DNA of 64,000 bases, from contig NZ_JASZYK010000001.1 of NCBI RefSeq assembly GCF_030317035.1, forward strand, positions 682,001-746,000, in the 5' to 3' direction. This DNA is from Variovorax sp. J22G73 (GTDB lineage: Bacteria; Pseudomonadota; Gammaproteobacteria; Burkholderiales; Burkholderiaceae_C). Position 1 is the first letter of the stretch; each line of letters starts with the position of its first letter. Both the position numbers and the translations under genes were made by a program. Positions 51,901 through 61,052 of this stretch are shown one piece after another. Under the pieces are notes generated by a model. That model ran no database searches. It was not told where the DNA came from and was given only the letters and a program-made list of their open reading frames with translations.

Positions 51901-52855
51901 GCTGTTCTATGTGCCGTCGAGCGCGCTCGGCTGGCTCGCGTGGCCGCTGGCGCTGGCGTGGCACCTGCGGCTGCTGCACGCGCAGAAGCGGTGGTTCGGC
52001 GCCGCGGCGCTGACGCCGTTCCACGTCGCCGGTTTCTGGCTGTTCCTGGTGCTGGCCGCGCGCGAATGCCAATGGCAGCTGGGCCGCGTGGGTGCAGAGT
52101 GGTCGAGCTGGCAGTTGCTGGGCTGGGCGATCGTGCCGGCGCTGGTGCTGTGGGCCTTGCGCTCGCGCGCGCTGCTGCGGCGCTGGCCGCTCACCGAGTT
52201 CCGCAGCGCCTACCTGGAGTTCGCCGCCACGCCGGTGGCGGTCTATGTGCTCGCCTGGGTGTGGGTGACCAACGCGGTGAGCCCCGGCGATGCGTCGCCG
52301 CTGCCCTATGTGCCGTTGCTGAACCCGCTCGAGCTGGCGCAATGGCTGGTGCTGTTCGCGCTGGTGCTCTGGTGGCGCGCGCTGCCGGCCGGCTCGTTCG
52401 CGCGCGTGGAACCGATGGTCGCCAAGGGCGCCGCCGGCCTCACCGGGCTGGCGCTGCTGACCGGCATGGTGCTGCGCACCTGCCATCACTACGCAGGCGT
52501 CGAGTGGCGCTTCGACGCGCTGTACGCCTCGTGGCTCACGCAGGCGGCGCTGTCGATCACCTGGGCGGTGTGCGGCGTCGTCGCCATGGTGCTCGGCCAT
52601 TCGCGCGGGGTGCGCACGCTGTGGGTTGCCGGCGCGGCGCTGCTGGGCGTGGTGGTGCTGAAGCTGTTCTTCGTCGAGCTGGCGGACCGGGGCGGGCTGT
52701 TCCGCATCGTGTCGTTCATCGGGGTGGGGGCCTTGCTGCTGCTGGTGGGCTACTTCGCGCCCGTGCCGCCGAAGAAGGAGGGCGAAAAGAAAGACGACAA
52801 AGAGATGCCCGAAGTGCCGGAGCCGAAGGCGCCGGCGGAAGGCGGTGCGGCATGA
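48953..52855 (+). CDS. DUF2339 multi-spanning membrane protein
   Basis: This encodes 1300 residues. An N-terminal helix (FIGIIAGLFIGALFESVPVALVLAVVGAFAL) is followed by a coiled-coil/low-complexity stretch (about 45-220, LQQRVSELEQRVASLERRL then Ala/Pro-rich) and then about 30 hydrophobic helices (from LVKLGVLILFLGLAFLLRY). The Glu/Lys-rich tail is KEGEKKDDKEMPEVPEPKAPAEGG. DUF2339 proteins are found with DUF3999 genes; the function is unknown. GGGGAG precedes the ATG. The stop overlaps the DUF3999 start (ATGA). Confidence 0.9.
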   Translation: MWFIGIIAGLFIGALFESVPVALVLAVVGAFALPKLFGKKKKSEPHRTEAERATGSLDANTQAIAATPAPQGGMLKLQQRVSELEQRVASLERRLAQGAQAEAAEVEPSAIPELIPGELATSMAGKPLTDAPSLPVATLEGRAEEIAQARLSRMQSTVAAAQEPAAAQPTTAPQPQPVAVAATPPVAIPAATPTPTPAAAAVPAPVRRPPAPPPPPPVPLRDRLPAPLANLIFGGNTLVKLGVLILFLGLAFLLRYTAERVTVPIELRYAAVALVGAGLLVLGWLLRHKRAGYALILQGAGIGVFYLTTLAAMKLSGLLPASIGFAFLFGVAVLSAALAVLQNAPLLAIVAALEGFAAPVLASTGSNQPVGLFTYLLVLDVGIVLIAWFKAWRVLNLIGFVGTFTLAAGWAHKYYTDDQYATVQPFLVVFFLLFTVIGLLFARRTLFDAPVQPAQPLASRALDTLRRAGRVDSSLVFGTPMVAFGMQVLLMRPWEYGAAFSAMALSAFYLVLGRLVFATQPKGLALLAEAYAIVGVIFGTLAIPLGLEGQWTGAAWAVEAAGMYWLGARQGRVYARAFAFVVFAGAVVKLLEATGLDAAPGHPLLEGSFIGPVLVAVSAFAMWAIHRRAKLDEGRGVEALAGIALPWLAMAALTLLPWQWLVPPWAAAATAVLASLTFAVAIRFSLLPLTHVSFGMQALSVAGFVATLHGTGEVVDGQVLQSGWQGAAVACVIALSVLGSAAWSMLQAHRAALARGVQPVWSLGNVVGVIAGVSLLHLAMLFQLSLAQAALLWPLTATVVLWVGLRMAHFPLAALAGVLQVIAAVAFGISAADGAGGGNVVRPAFAHLGFWTPVVLGLAALLAGDWLRDEARAAFSGASVPAGSARKRWANAWCAVPPVLWAPMVWGLGWWLFGTLDETVRVLNRHGLASHIPAGAMAVVLVTSVLAAVVAHRRDWAQLGKATLATLPAFGLIAAYGIAGGATLFYVPSSALGWLAWPLALAWHLRLLHAQKRWFGAAALTPFHVAGFWLFLVLAARECQWQLGRVGAEWSSWQLLGWAIVPALVLWALRSRALLRRWPLTEFRSAYLEFAATPVAVYVLAWVWVTNAVSPGDASPLPYVPLLNPLELAQWLVLFALVLWWRALPAGSFARVEPMVAKGAAGLTGLALLTGMVLRTCHHYAGVEWRFDALYASWLTQAALSITWAVCGVVAMVLGHSRGVRTLWVAGAALLGVVVLKLFFVELADRGGLFRIVSFIGVGALLLLVGYFAPVPPKKEGEKKDDKEMPEVPEPKAPAEGGAA

Positions 52856-54384
52856 ACACGCAGGCGATGTGGACCCTTCGCGCAGGCGTCGCGCTGGTGG
52901 CCGTGGCCAGCGGACTCGCGAGCGCACAACCCGCGGCGACCGCCCTGACCGCGCTGACCGCGCCGATCACGCTGCAGGGCGCCGGCCCCTACCACCGGCT
53001 CACGCTGCCGCTGGCCCTCTACGGCCGCGCTGCGTACACCGACTTGCGCGACCTGCGCGTGCACAACGCCGCCGGGCATGCCGTGCCCTACGCCTGGCTG
53101 CGCAACGAGGCCGCCGCGCCGCGCACGGCCTCGCGCGACGTGCCGATCTTTGCCTTGCCCGGCAGCAGCGCCGCATCGGGCGACGCCGCGCTCGCGTTCT
53201 CGCTGCGCGCCGACGGCTCGCTGGTGCTCGAAACAAAAAATGCCGCGGCCAGGACCGACGACGCGGCGCAGTGGCTCATCGACGTGAGCCAGGTCAAGGG
53301 CAGCCTGTTGCAGGCCCGCTTCGACATCGCGCCCGATGCGCGCGGCCTGTTTGCCTTTCGCCTGGAAGCCAGCGACGACCTGCGCCAGTGGCGCCCCGTG
53401 GGCGGCGAAGAGCAATTAGTGCGGCTGGCCCATGGCGGCCAGACCATCGAGCGGCTCGCGGTCGACCTGAACAACCTGCGCACGCGCTTCCTGCGCCTGC
53501 GCTGGAGCGACCCGAAGCAGGGCGCCACGCTCACCGCCGTGGGCATCGACAGCGTGCAAGAGGTGGAGCCCGTGGCGCCGCTCGAATGGTCCGCCGCGCT
53601 CCGGCCCGAACGCTGTGTTACCGACTATTGCGACTATGTGCTGCCGCGCGGCTTGCCGGTGCAGAGCCTGCGCATCGACCTGGCCGACATCAACACGCTG
53701 GCGCAGGTGGGCGTCTCGGGCCTGTCCGACTCCGTGGCGGCGCCTGCAGCGGCGCAGCAGTCGGTGCCGCGCAACCCGCTGTACGCCCTGCGCCACCAGC
53801 AGCGCAGGCCGGTGGTGCGCAACGCGGGGCCGGACGAGGCGCCGCTGGTCGATGCCGTGGCGTACCGGCTGGCGCAGGCCGGCGGCGAGGCGCGCTCGCC
53901 GCTGCTGGCGCTCGACGGGGCGGTGTACGCGCGGTTGCGACTGCGCACCGCGGGGCCGATCAGTGTTCTGGGCGCGACGCCGCCGAGCATCGCCGTGGGC
54001 GCGGTGCCGCGCACGCTGGTGTTCCTGGCGCAGGGCGCGGCGCCTTTCTCGCTGGCGTGGAGTGCCACGCCGCAGGCGAATGCCGCAAGTCCCGTGGAAG
54101 GCAGCGTACCGGGGGCGCCACTGGCGCTGTCCACGCTGATTCCGGGCTATGCCGCGGACAAGCCGGTGGTGGCGGACGGTGCGTCGGTGGCGTTGCCCGT
54201 GGCTGCAGTCAATGCGGCCGCTGCTGCCGTTGCCGCCGCGGTGCAGGCGCCGGTTCCCACCCAGGTGGCCTCGCGCAAGTGGTGGCTGTGGGGGGCTTTG
54301 GGCGTCGGCCTGCTGCTGCTGGCCGGAATGGCGTGGTCGCTGTTCGCGAGCCTGCGCAAGGACGGGGCACCGCCGGCGGGCTGA
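52852..54384 (+). CDS. DUF3999 exported/membrane-anchored protein
   Basis: The protein has 510 residues with a signal peptide (residues 1-25, cleavage near ASAQ), a large periplasmic beta-rich part (ITLQGAGPYHRLTLPLALYGRAAYTDLRDLRVHNAAGHAVPYAW, RFDIAPDARGLFAFRLEASDDLRQWRPVGG) and a C-terminal membrane helix (KWWLWGALGVGLLLLAGMAWSLFAS) near 480-504. It matches DUF3999. It is translationally coupled to DUF2339, so the two probably form an envelope complex of unknown role. A GATCCTGGC/GCCAGGATC hairpin follows. Confidence 0.86.
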   Translation: MNTQAMWTLRAGVALVAVASGLASAQPAATALTALTAPITLQGAGPYHRLTLPLALYGRAAYTDLRDLRVHNAAGHAVPYAWLRNEAAAPRTASRDVPIFALPGSSAASGDAALAFSLRADGSLVLETKNAAARTDDAAQWLIDVSQVKGSLLQARFDIAPDARGLFAFRLEASDDLRQWRPVGGEEQLVRLAHGGQTIERLAVDLNNLRTRFLRLRWSDPKQGATLTAVGIDSVQEVEPVAPLEWSAALRPERCVTDYCDYVLPRGLPVQSLRIDLADINTLAQVGVSGLSDSVAAPAAAQQSVPRNPLYALRHQQRRPVVRNAGPDEAPLVDAVAYRLAQAGGEARSPLLALDGAVYARLRLRTAGPISVLGATPPSIAVGAVPRTLVFLAQGAAPFSLAWSATPQANAASPVEGSVPGAPLALSTLIPGYAADKPVVADGASVALPVAAVNAAAAAVAAAVQAPVPTQVASRKWWLWGALGVGLLLLAGMAWSLFASLRKDGAPPAG

Positions 54385-54394
54385 GGCAAAGCCC

Positions 54395-54419
54395 GATCCT
54401 GGCGGCCCCGGCCAGGATC
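54395..54419. terminator. Hairpin between convergent DUF3999 and BPSS1780 genes
   Basis: GATCCTGGC, 7-nt loop, GCCAGGATC makes a perfect 9-bp stem in the 33-nt space between the convergent genes. It has no T-run. It overlaps the stop codon of the minus-strand gene. Confidence 0.4.
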
Positions 54420-55248
54420 AGTTCGGCTCGAAGGTGTCGCGGAAGGTGAACCAGGTCGAGCTCAGCGACATGGCCGCCAGCACCAGCGCCGTGCCCACGA
54501 TCAGCACGTTGCCCACCGCCAGCGCGGCGCCGCCCGAGCCCAGCGCGCCCACGCCGATCAGCAGCGTGGCGACCAGTCCCATGCCGATGCCGGCGATCAG
54601 GAACACGCCGAACCACGCGATGCCGAACAGCGCATAGGCGCCGAAGTTGCGAAACAGCGCCACGATGCTGAAGAAGATGCTCTTCACCGGCTCCACCCGG
54701 TGCCAGTGCACCAGCGCCGGAGCGTGCCACATGGCCAGCGACAGCGGCAGGTTCAGGCACATCAGCAGCATGCGGGCGAGCTGGAAGTCGCTGCTGGCGA
54801 TGACCTCGGGCGTGAGCGGGTCGTCCAGCAGGTAGGCGCGGGCGAGCTGGCCGCCGTCGACCAGCGTGGTCACCATCACGGCCAGCACGAAGTACACGGC
54901 GGAAATTACGCCCAGCACCACCAGCGAGCGCCATTCGGTGCGCATGGCGCTGAACACGGCCACGAACATCGCCGAGCCGGTGGGGCGCTGCGTGTCGCCC
55001 GCGCGGCCGACGCCTTCGGCGTTGTCCGTGTACGCCACCGACGTGGCGACCATGAGCCCCAGCGTCATGAATGGCACCAGGCCGGGCGCCAGCAGGCTGC
55101 CGAGGATGGGCACGATCGACATCGTCGAGATGACCGCCATCAGCAGGAAGAACAGCGAGATGAAGGCCAGCGGTTGACGCCAGAAGGTCTTGAGTCCGAG
55201 GCGGACCCAGGCGGCGCCGGTTCGCGCCGGCACGAGGTTGAGTTTCAT
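54418..55248 (-). CDS. BPSS1780-type membrane protein
   Basis: This 276-residue inner-membrane protein has about six hydrophobic segments. The N-terminus MKLNLVPARTGAAWVRLGLKTFWRQPLAFISLFFLLM and ILGSLLAPGLVPFMTLGLM are characteristic of the BPSS1780 family of Burkholderiales. Function is unknown. It lies 9 nt downstream of thrB in a DUF2782-thrB-BPSS1780 group. Confidence 0.85.
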   Translation of the reverse strand: MKLNLVPARTGAAWVRLGLKTFWRQPLAFISLFFLLMAVISTMSIVPILGSLLAPGLVPFMTLGLMVATSVAYTDNAEGVGRAGDTQRPTGSAMFVAVFSAMRTEWRSLVVLGVISAVYFVLAVMVTTLVDGGQLARAYLLDDPLTPEVIASSDFQLARMLLMCLNLPLSLAMWHAPALVHWHRVEPVKSIFFSIVALFRNFGAYALFGIAWFGVFLIAGIGMGLVATLLIGVGALGSGGAALAVGNVLIVGTALVLAAMSLSSTWFTFRDTFEPN

Positions 55249-55257
55249 GTGTTGCGG

Positions 55258-56325
55258 TCAGGCCGCCATGGCCGGCTCTAGCGCCTGGGCCATGGCATGC
55301 GGGTGGGAGGCGCGGTCGCGCAGCACGCGCTCGAAGTGCGCGGGGTCGTGGGGCTTGAGCATGCTTGCCTCGCGCGGCAGGTGGAAGTCCCACAGGCGCG
55401 AGATCCAGAAGCGCAGCGCCGCGGCGCGCAGCATGGCGGGCAGCAGGGCACGCTCGGCGGCGTTCAGGGGGCGCACGGTTTCGTAGGCCGAGAGCAATGC
55501 GTCGGCGCGCTCGGCGTCGTGCCGGCCGCTCGGCAGGTCGATGGCCCAGTCGTTCAGGCACACGGCCAGGTCGAACAGCCAGGTGTCGGTGCCGGCGAAG
55601 TAGAAGTCGAACACGCCGGTCAGGCGGGGGGCGTGGCCGTCGGCGTCATCCGTGCCGTGGCCGGTGGCGAACATCACGTTGTCGCGGAACATGTCGGCAT
55701 GCACCGGGCCGCGTGGCAGCGCCGCGTAGGCCGACGACTCGGCCACGTGGTTCTGGTAGGCCAGCTCCGCGCGCAGCAGGTCGGCCTGCGCTTCCTCGAT
55801 GTAGGGCAGCACCACGGGCACCGTGTCGTTCCACCAGGGCAGGCCGCGCAGGTTGGGCTGGGTGCGCGGAAAGTCGCGCCCCGCCAGGTGCATGCGCGCC
55901 AGCATGGCGCCCAGCTCGGCGCAGTGCGCGGCGCCGGGGGCGAGCTCGCTGCGGCCTGAGAGCTTCAGCACCACGGCGGCCGGCTTGCCGGCCACGGTGT
56001 GCAGCAGGTCGCAGTCGGCCTCGGCGGACTGCAGGGGCAGCTGGCCCTTTTTCGCCTTCTCGACCACGGGAGGCCCGGCCACGGGCGCGGGCACCGGCAG
56101 GCCGGCGCCGGCCAGGTGCTTCATCAGGCAAAGGTAGTAGGGCAGCTGCTCGGCGCTCAGGCGCTCGAACAGCGTCAGCACGAACTCGCCCGACTCGGTG
56201 GTGGCGAAGTAGTTGGTGTTCTCGATGCCGCCCTCGATGCCGCGCAGCTCGCGCAGCGGGCCCAGGCCCAGGCGTTGGACGAGCGCGTCTGCCTCGCCGA
56301 AACCGACTTCGGTAAAAACTGCCAT
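55258..56325 (-). CDS. thrB: Homoserine kinase (type II, APH-fold)
   Basis: This encodes 355 residues. The kinase is of the aminoglycoside-phosphotransferase fold used by many proteobacteria: [23 protein letters not shown] near 32-54, [17 protein letters not shown] near 218 with catalytic aspartate, and [25 protein letters not shown] near 250. It phosphorylates homoserine in threonine synthesis. Length is about 35 residues longer than usual because of an insertion near 88-102 and in the active-site region. The DUF2782 gene lies 85 nt upstream. Confidence 0.94.
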   Translation of the reverse strand: MAVFTEVGFGEADALVQRLGLGPLRELRGIEGGIENTNYFATTESGEFVLTLFERLSAEQLPYYLCLMKHLAGAGLPVPAPVAGPPVVEKAKKGQLPLQSAEADCDLLHTVAGKPAAVVLKLSGRSELAPGAAHCAELGAMLARMHLAGRDFPRTQPNLRGLPWWNDTVPVVLPYIEEAQADLLRAELAYQNHVAESSAYAALPRGPVHADMFRDNVMFATGHGTDDADGHAPRLTGVFDFYFAGTDTWLFDLAVCLNDWAIDLPSGRHDAERADALLSAYETVRPLNAAERALLPAMLRAAALRFWISRLWDFHLPREASMLKPHDPAHFERVLRDRASHPHAMAQALEPAMAA

Positions 56326-56410
56326 GGGGGTGTTCAGCGGGGCGTTGCCGCGGCGGGCGCGGCAGGAACGCAAAGGGAAGCGAAAGCGAAGACGAGGGAG
56401 CGCACGGCCA

Positions 56411-56800
56411 TCAGAACTTCATCACGTTCCACACGCGCGGGCCGTTGGCGCCGGTTTCCGAGGAGCCCTGGCGGCCGGTGGCCTGGTCGGCCGGCAGCAC
56501 TTCGTAGCCCGGCACGTTCGATTTGGGCTTGACGTTGATGCTCTGCGTGCGGCCGCCGTAGCGGACTTCGTCGACCGAGGCGCCGCTGTCTTCGGTGTGG
56601 AGGTTCTCGACCTTCTGGTTGCGTCGGCCGTCGGCGGCGGACTGCTCCTGATTTGGTAGCGCCTGGGCGGGGGCTGCCGAAGCAGGTGCTGCAGCGGGTG
56701 CGGGCTGCTGCGCGTGCACGACGCTCACGGCGGCAAGGGGGGCTGTGAAAGCCAGCGCCAGCAGGATGCGGCGGGCGACCAGGAGTGTGGAGCTAGGCAT
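56411..56800 (-). CDS. DUF2782-like exported protein
   Basis: The protein has 129 residues with a signal peptide (residues 1-30, cleavage near VHAQ), a Gln/Ala/Pro-rich linker (31-58) and a compact domain ([40 protein letters not shown]) that resembles DUF2782, the family encoded next to thrB and polA in pseudomonads. Here too it lies between thrB and polA. Function is unknown. The ATG at 56800 was chosen for the signal peptide. Confidence 0.75.
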   Translation of the reverse strand: MPSSTLLVARRILLALAFTAPLAAVSVVHAQQPAPAAAPASAAPAQALPNQEQSAADGRRNQKVENLHTEDSGASVDEVRYGGRTQSINVKPKSNVPGYEVLPADQATGRQGSSETGANGPRVWNVMKF

Positions 56801-56897
56801 GGCCTGATTGTAGGCGTGCGCCTGCATTTGGCGCGTCGGTTGCCACCTCATGGCGTCGTGGTTCCGGGCGCCGCTTCGGGCACGGCAAAATGCCCCG

Positions 56898-59714
56898 ATG
56901 ACCGACAAGAAAACGCTGCTGCTCGTCGATGGCTCGAGCTATCTCTACCGCGCCTTCCACGCCATGCCCGACCTGCGCGCCGTGCCCGGCGACCCCAAGA
57001 GCCCGGCGACCGGCGCGATCCGGGGAATGATCAACATGATGACCGCGCTGCGCCGCGAGGTGCGCGCCGACTACGCGGCCTGCATCTTCGACGCCCCCGG
57101 CAAGACCTTTCGCGACGACTGGTACCCCGAGTACAAGGCCAACCGCTCGCCCATGCCCGACGACCTGCGCAGCCAGATCGACCCCATCCACGACGTGGTC
57201 AGGCTGCTCGGCTGGCCGGTGCTCAGCGTGCCCGACGTGGAGGCCGACGACGTCATCGGCACGCTCGCCAAGATCGCCGCCGCGCAGGGCGTGGAAGTGA
57301 TCGTCTCCAGCGGCGACAAGGACCTGAGCCAGCTGGTGGACGAGCACATCACCATCATCGACACCATGAACGGCAAGCGGCGCGACGTGGCCGGCGTTAC
57401 CTCCGAGTTCGGCGTGCCGCCCGCGCTCATGATCGACTACCAGACGCTGGTGGGCGACACGGTCGACAACGTGCCCGGCGTGCCCAAGGTGGGCCCCAAG
57501 ACGGCGGCCAAGTGGCTGCTCGAATACGGCTCGCTCGACGCGCTGGTCGCGCGTGCCGCCGAGGTGAAGGGCGCCGCCGGCGAAAACCTGCGCAACGCGC
57601 TCGACAAGCTCCCGCTCAGCAGGCGCCTGGTCACCATTCGCACCGACTGCGATCTTGAGGGCCACGTTGCCGGCCTGCCGTCGCTCGAAGGCCTGCCGGT
57701 GGGCGCGCCGCAGACCGTCGAGCTGAAGCCCTTCTACGAGAAGTACGGCTTCAAGAGCCTGGTGAAGGGGCTCGAGGCGCAGGAAGTGCCGCCCGAGCTC
57801 ATCGAGGAAAACCTGAAGAAGAAATCGGCCGCCAAGGCCGACAGCGACCAGGGTGGCCTGTTCGACGAGCCCTCTGAAATCGACGCGCTCGAAGCCGCCG
57901 CGCCCGCCAGCAACCTGAAGTACGACACCATCACCACCTGGGAACAGTTCGACGCCTGGCTCGCCCGGCTCGAGGCGGCCGAGCTCGCAGCGGTGGACAC
58001 CGAGACCACCTCGCTCGACGAGATGGTCGCGCAGATCGTCGGCGTGAGCTTCAGCGTGGTGCCCGGCGAAGCGGCCTACATTCCGCTGGCGCACAACTAC
58101 CCCGACGCGCCCGAGCAGCTGCCCATCGACGAGGTGCTCGCCAGGCTCAAGCCCTGGCTGGAAAACGGCGAGAAGAAAAAGCTCGGCCAGCACATCAAGT
58201 ACGACCGCCACGTGTTCGCCAACCACGGCATCGAGGTGCAGGGCTACGCGCACGACACCATGCTGCAGAGCTATGTGCTCGAAGTGCACAAGCCGCACGG
58301 CCTCTCCAGCCTGGCCGAGCGCCACCTGGGCCGCAGCGGCATCTCGTACGAAGACCTGTGCGGCAAGGGCGCGCACCAGATCCCGTTCAGCCAGGTCGAC
58401 ATCGCCAAGGCGGCCGAATACTCGTGCGAGGACAGCGACCAGACGCTCGACGTGCACGACACCCTGTGGCCCCAGCTGCAGAAGGACGAAAAGCTGCTGT
58501 TCGTCTACCAGCTCGAAATGGATTCGAGCGAGGCGCTCTACCGCATCGAGCGCAACGGCGTGCTGATCGACGCGCCCACGCTGGCCGCGCAGAGCCACGA
58601 GCTCGGCACGCGCATCATGGCGCTGGAGCAGGAGGCCTACGACATCGCCGGCCAGCCCTTCAACCTCGGTTCGCCCAAGCAGATCGCCGAGATCTTCTTC
58701 ACCAAGCTGGGCCTGCCCGTGGTCAAGAAGACGCCGAGCGGCGCGCCCAGCACCGACGAGGAAGTGCTCGAGAAACTGGCCGAAGACTATCCGCTGCCGG
58801 CCAAGATCCTGGAGCACCGCGGCCTGTCGAAGCTCAAGGGCACCTACACCGACAAGCTGGGGCAGCTCGCCAACCCGCGCAGCGGGCGCGTGCACACGCA
58901 CTACGCGCAGGCCGTGGCCGTGACCGGCCGGCTGAGCAGCAACGACCCGAACCTGCAGAACATTCCGATCCGCACGCCCGAAGGCCGCCGCGTGCGCGAG
59001 GCCTTCGTGGCGCCGGCGGGCCGCGTGATCGCCAGTGCCGACTACTCGCAAATCGAGCTGCGCATCATGGCCCACATCAGCGGCGACGAGTCGCTGCTGC
59101 GCGCGTTCACCGAAGGCATCGACGTGCACCGGGCCACCGCCGCCGAGGTGTTCGGCTCCACGCCCGACCAGGTCTCGAGCGAGCAGCGCCGCTACGCCAA
59201 GGTGATCAACTTCGGGCTGATCTACGGCATGAGCAGCTTCGGCCTGGCGAAGAACCTGGGCATCGAGACCAAGGCCGCGGCCTCGTACATCGAGCGCTAC
59301 TTCGCGCGCTACCCGGGCGTGAAGGCCTACATGGACGAGACCAAGGCGCTCGCCAAGGAGCAGGGCTACGTGGAAACGGTGTTCGGCCGTCGCCTGTACC
59401 TGCCGGAGATCAACTCGCCCAACGGCCCGCGCCGCGGCGGCGCCGAGCGCGCGGCCATCAACGCGCCCATGCAGGGCACCGCGGCCGACCTGATCAAGCT
59501 GAGCATGGTCAAGGTACAGAACGTGCTCGACGAAGAAAAGCGCGGCACCCGGATGATCATGCAGGTGCACGACGAACTGGTGTTCGAAGTGCCCGAGGCC
59601 GAGGTCGAATGGGTGCGCACCGAGATCCCCCGCCTCATGGCCGGCGTTGCCGCGCTGAAGGTGCCGCTGCTGGCCGAGATCGGCGTGGGTCCCAACTGGG
59701 ACAAGGCGCACTGA
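56898..59714 (+). CDS. polA: DNA polymerase I
   Basis: This encodes 938 residues. The 5' nuclease domain (1-300) begins TLLLVDGSSYLYRAFHAMPDLR and includes GVEVIVSSGDKDLSQLV and TVDNVPGVPKVGPKTAAKWL. The 3'-5' exonuclease domain (about 350-540) has AAVDTETTSLDEM. The polymerase has ADYSQIELRIMAHISGD, RRYAKVINFGLIYGMSSFGL and MQVHDELVFEVPE. It removes primers and fills gaps. A CAAAAT -10-like hexamer ends 6 nt before the ATG and no Shine-Dalgarno is seen. Confidence 0.96.
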   Translation: MTDKKTLLLVDGSSYLYRAFHAMPDLRAVPGDPKSPATGAIRGMINMMTALRREVRADYAACIFDAPGKTFRDDWYPEYKANRSPMPDDLRSQIDPIHDVVRLLGWPVLSVPDVEADDVIGTLAKIAAAQGVEVIVSSGDKDLSQLVDEHITIIDTMNGKRRDVAGVTSEFGVPPALMIDYQTLVGDTVDNVPGVPKVGPKTAAKWLLEYGSLDALVARAAEVKGAAGENLRNALDKLPLSRRLVTIRTDCDLEGHVAGLPSLEGLPVGAPQTVELKPFYEKYGFKSLVKGLEAQEVPPELIEENLKKKSAAKADSDQGGLFDEPSEIDALEAAAPASNLKYDTITTWEQFDAWLARLEAAELAAVDTETTSLDEMVAQIVGVSFSVVPGEAAYIPLAHNYPDAPEQLPIDEVLARLKPWLENGEKKKLGQHIKYDRHVFANHGIEVQGYAHDTMLQSYVLEVHKPHGLSSLAERHLGRSGISYEDLCGKGAHQIPFSQVDIAKAAEYSCEDSDQTLDVHDTLWPQLQKDEKLLFVYQLEMDSSEALYRIERNGVLIDAPTLAAQSHELGTRIMALEQEAYDIAGQPFNLGSPKQIAEIFFTKLGLPVVKKTPSGAPSTDEEVLEKLAEDYPLPAKILEHRGLSKLKGTYTDKLGQLANPRSGRVHTHYAQAVAVTGRLSSNDPNLQNIPIRTPEGRRVREAFVAPAGRVIASADYSQIELRIMAHISGDESLLRAFTEGIDVHRATAAEVFGSTPDQVSSEQRRYAKVINFGLIYGMSSFGLAKNLGIETKAAASYIERYFARYPGVKAYMDETKALAKEQGYVETVFGRRLYLPEINSPNGPRRGGAERAAINAPMQGTAADLIKLSMVKVQNVLDEEKRGTRMIMQVHDELVFEVPEAEVEWVRTEIPRLMAGVAALKVPLLAEIGVGPNWDKAH

Positions 59715-59755
59715 CCGCACGCCAAGACGAGACAACCCATACAACCCGCACGCAC

Positions 59756-61039
59756 ATGAAATTTCCGCATCGCCAACTCCTCATTGCCGCTGTCTGCGCC
59801 GCCCTGGCGGGCACCGCCTTCGCCGCGCCCGACGCCGGCATCGCCTCGCTCGCCGCCAAGGAAAAGCCCGCGCTGCTCGACACGCTCAAGGAGCTGGTCT
59901 CCATCGAATCGGGCAGCCGCGACCTCGACGGGCTCGAGAAAATCTCCGACCTCATCGCCGGCAAGTTCAAGGCGCTGGGCGGCGAGGTCGAGTTGATCGA
60001 CCCGAGCGCCGAGGCCTACCGCATGGAAGACACGCCCGAGAAGATGGGCCGCGTGGTGCGCGCCACCTTCAAGGGCACGGGCAAGAAGAAGATCCTGCTC
60101 ATCGCGCACATGGACACGGTCTACACCATCGGCATGCTCAACAAGCAGCCGTTCCGCATCGAGGGCGACAAGGCCTACGGCCTGGGCATCGCCGACGACA
60201 AGCAGGGCATTGCCGTCATCACGCACATCGTGTCGATGCTGCAGCAGATGAAGTTCAAGGAGTACGGCACGCTCACCGTGCTGATCAACGGCGACGAGGA
60301 AATCAGCTCGCCCGGCGCGCGCGCGCTCATCACGCGCATGGGCGCCGAGCACGACGCCGTCATGTCCTTCGAAGGCGCCTACGTGAAGGACGACAAGCTC
60401 TCGCTGGCCACCGCCGGCATCGCCTCCGTCACGCTGCATGTGGCGGGCAAGGCCTCGCACGCGGGCTCGGCGCCCGAGCTGGGCGTGAACGCGCTGTACG
60501 AGCTGTCGCACCAGATCCTGCAGATGCGCGACCTGTCGGACCCGGCCACGGGCCTGAAGATGAACTGGACCATCTCCAAGTCGGGCAGCAACCGCAACGT
60601 GATCCCGGCCAGCGCCACCGCCGGCGCCGACGTGCGCGTGCTCAAGGTAAGCGACTACGACCGCATCGAGCAGCAGGTGAACGAGCGCGTGAAGAAGCAG
60701 CTGATTCCCGAGGCCAAGGTCGAGCTCAAGTTCGAGCGCCGCCGCCCGCCGCTGGAAGCCACCGACGCCTCGCGCGCCATGGCCGCGCATGCGCAGCAGA
60801 TCTACAAGGAAGAACTCGGCCGCCCGCTGGGTGCCGACGACAAGGCCGCCGGCGGCGGCACCGACGCGGCCTTCGCGGCGCTCAAGACCAAGGCGCCCGT
60901 CATCGAGCGCTTCGGGCTGCAGGGCTTCGGCGCGCACTCGGCCGATGCCGAGTACGTGCTGGTCGACTCCATCGAGCCGCGCCTCTACCTGGGCACCCGC
61001 ATGGTGATGGACATCGCCCGCGGCAAGACCGCCCGCTGA
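59756..61039 (+). CDS. M20-family metallopeptidase, glutamate carboxypeptidase (CPG2-like)
   Basis: The protein has 427 residues with a signal peptide (1-23, cleavage near AFAA). Zinc-site segments are LLIAHMDTVYTIG near 114 (H, D), LGIADDKQGIAVI (D), INGDEEISSPGAR (catalytic E and E ligand) and the C-terminal GFGAHSADAEYV (H). It is related to carboxypeptidase G2, which removes C-terminal glutamate from folates and gamma-linked compounds; the present substrate is not known. A dimerisation lid lies near 215-330. A LysR gene follows by 13 nt. Confidence 0.9.
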   Translation: MKFPHRQLLIAAVCAALAGTAFAAPDAGIASLAAKEKPALLDTLKELVSIESGSRDLDGLEKISDLIAGKFKALGGEVELIDPSAEAYRMEDTPEKMGRVVRATFKGTGKKKILLIAHMDTVYTIGMLNKQPFRIEGDKAYGLGIADDKQGIAVITHIVSMLQQMKFKEYGTLTVLINGDEEISSPGARALITRMGAEHDAVMSFEGAYVKDDKLSLATAGIASVTLHVAGKASHAGSAPELGVNALYELSHQILQMRDLSDPATGLKMNWTISKSGSNRNVIPASATAGADVRVLKVSDYDRIEQQVNERVKKQLIPEAKVELKFERRRPPLEATDASRAMAAHAQQIYKEELGRPLGADDKAAGGGTDAAFAALKTKAPVIERFGLQGFGAHSADAEYVLVDSIEPRLYLGTRMVMDIARGKTAR

Positions 61040-61052
61040 CCCGGCGCCCGCG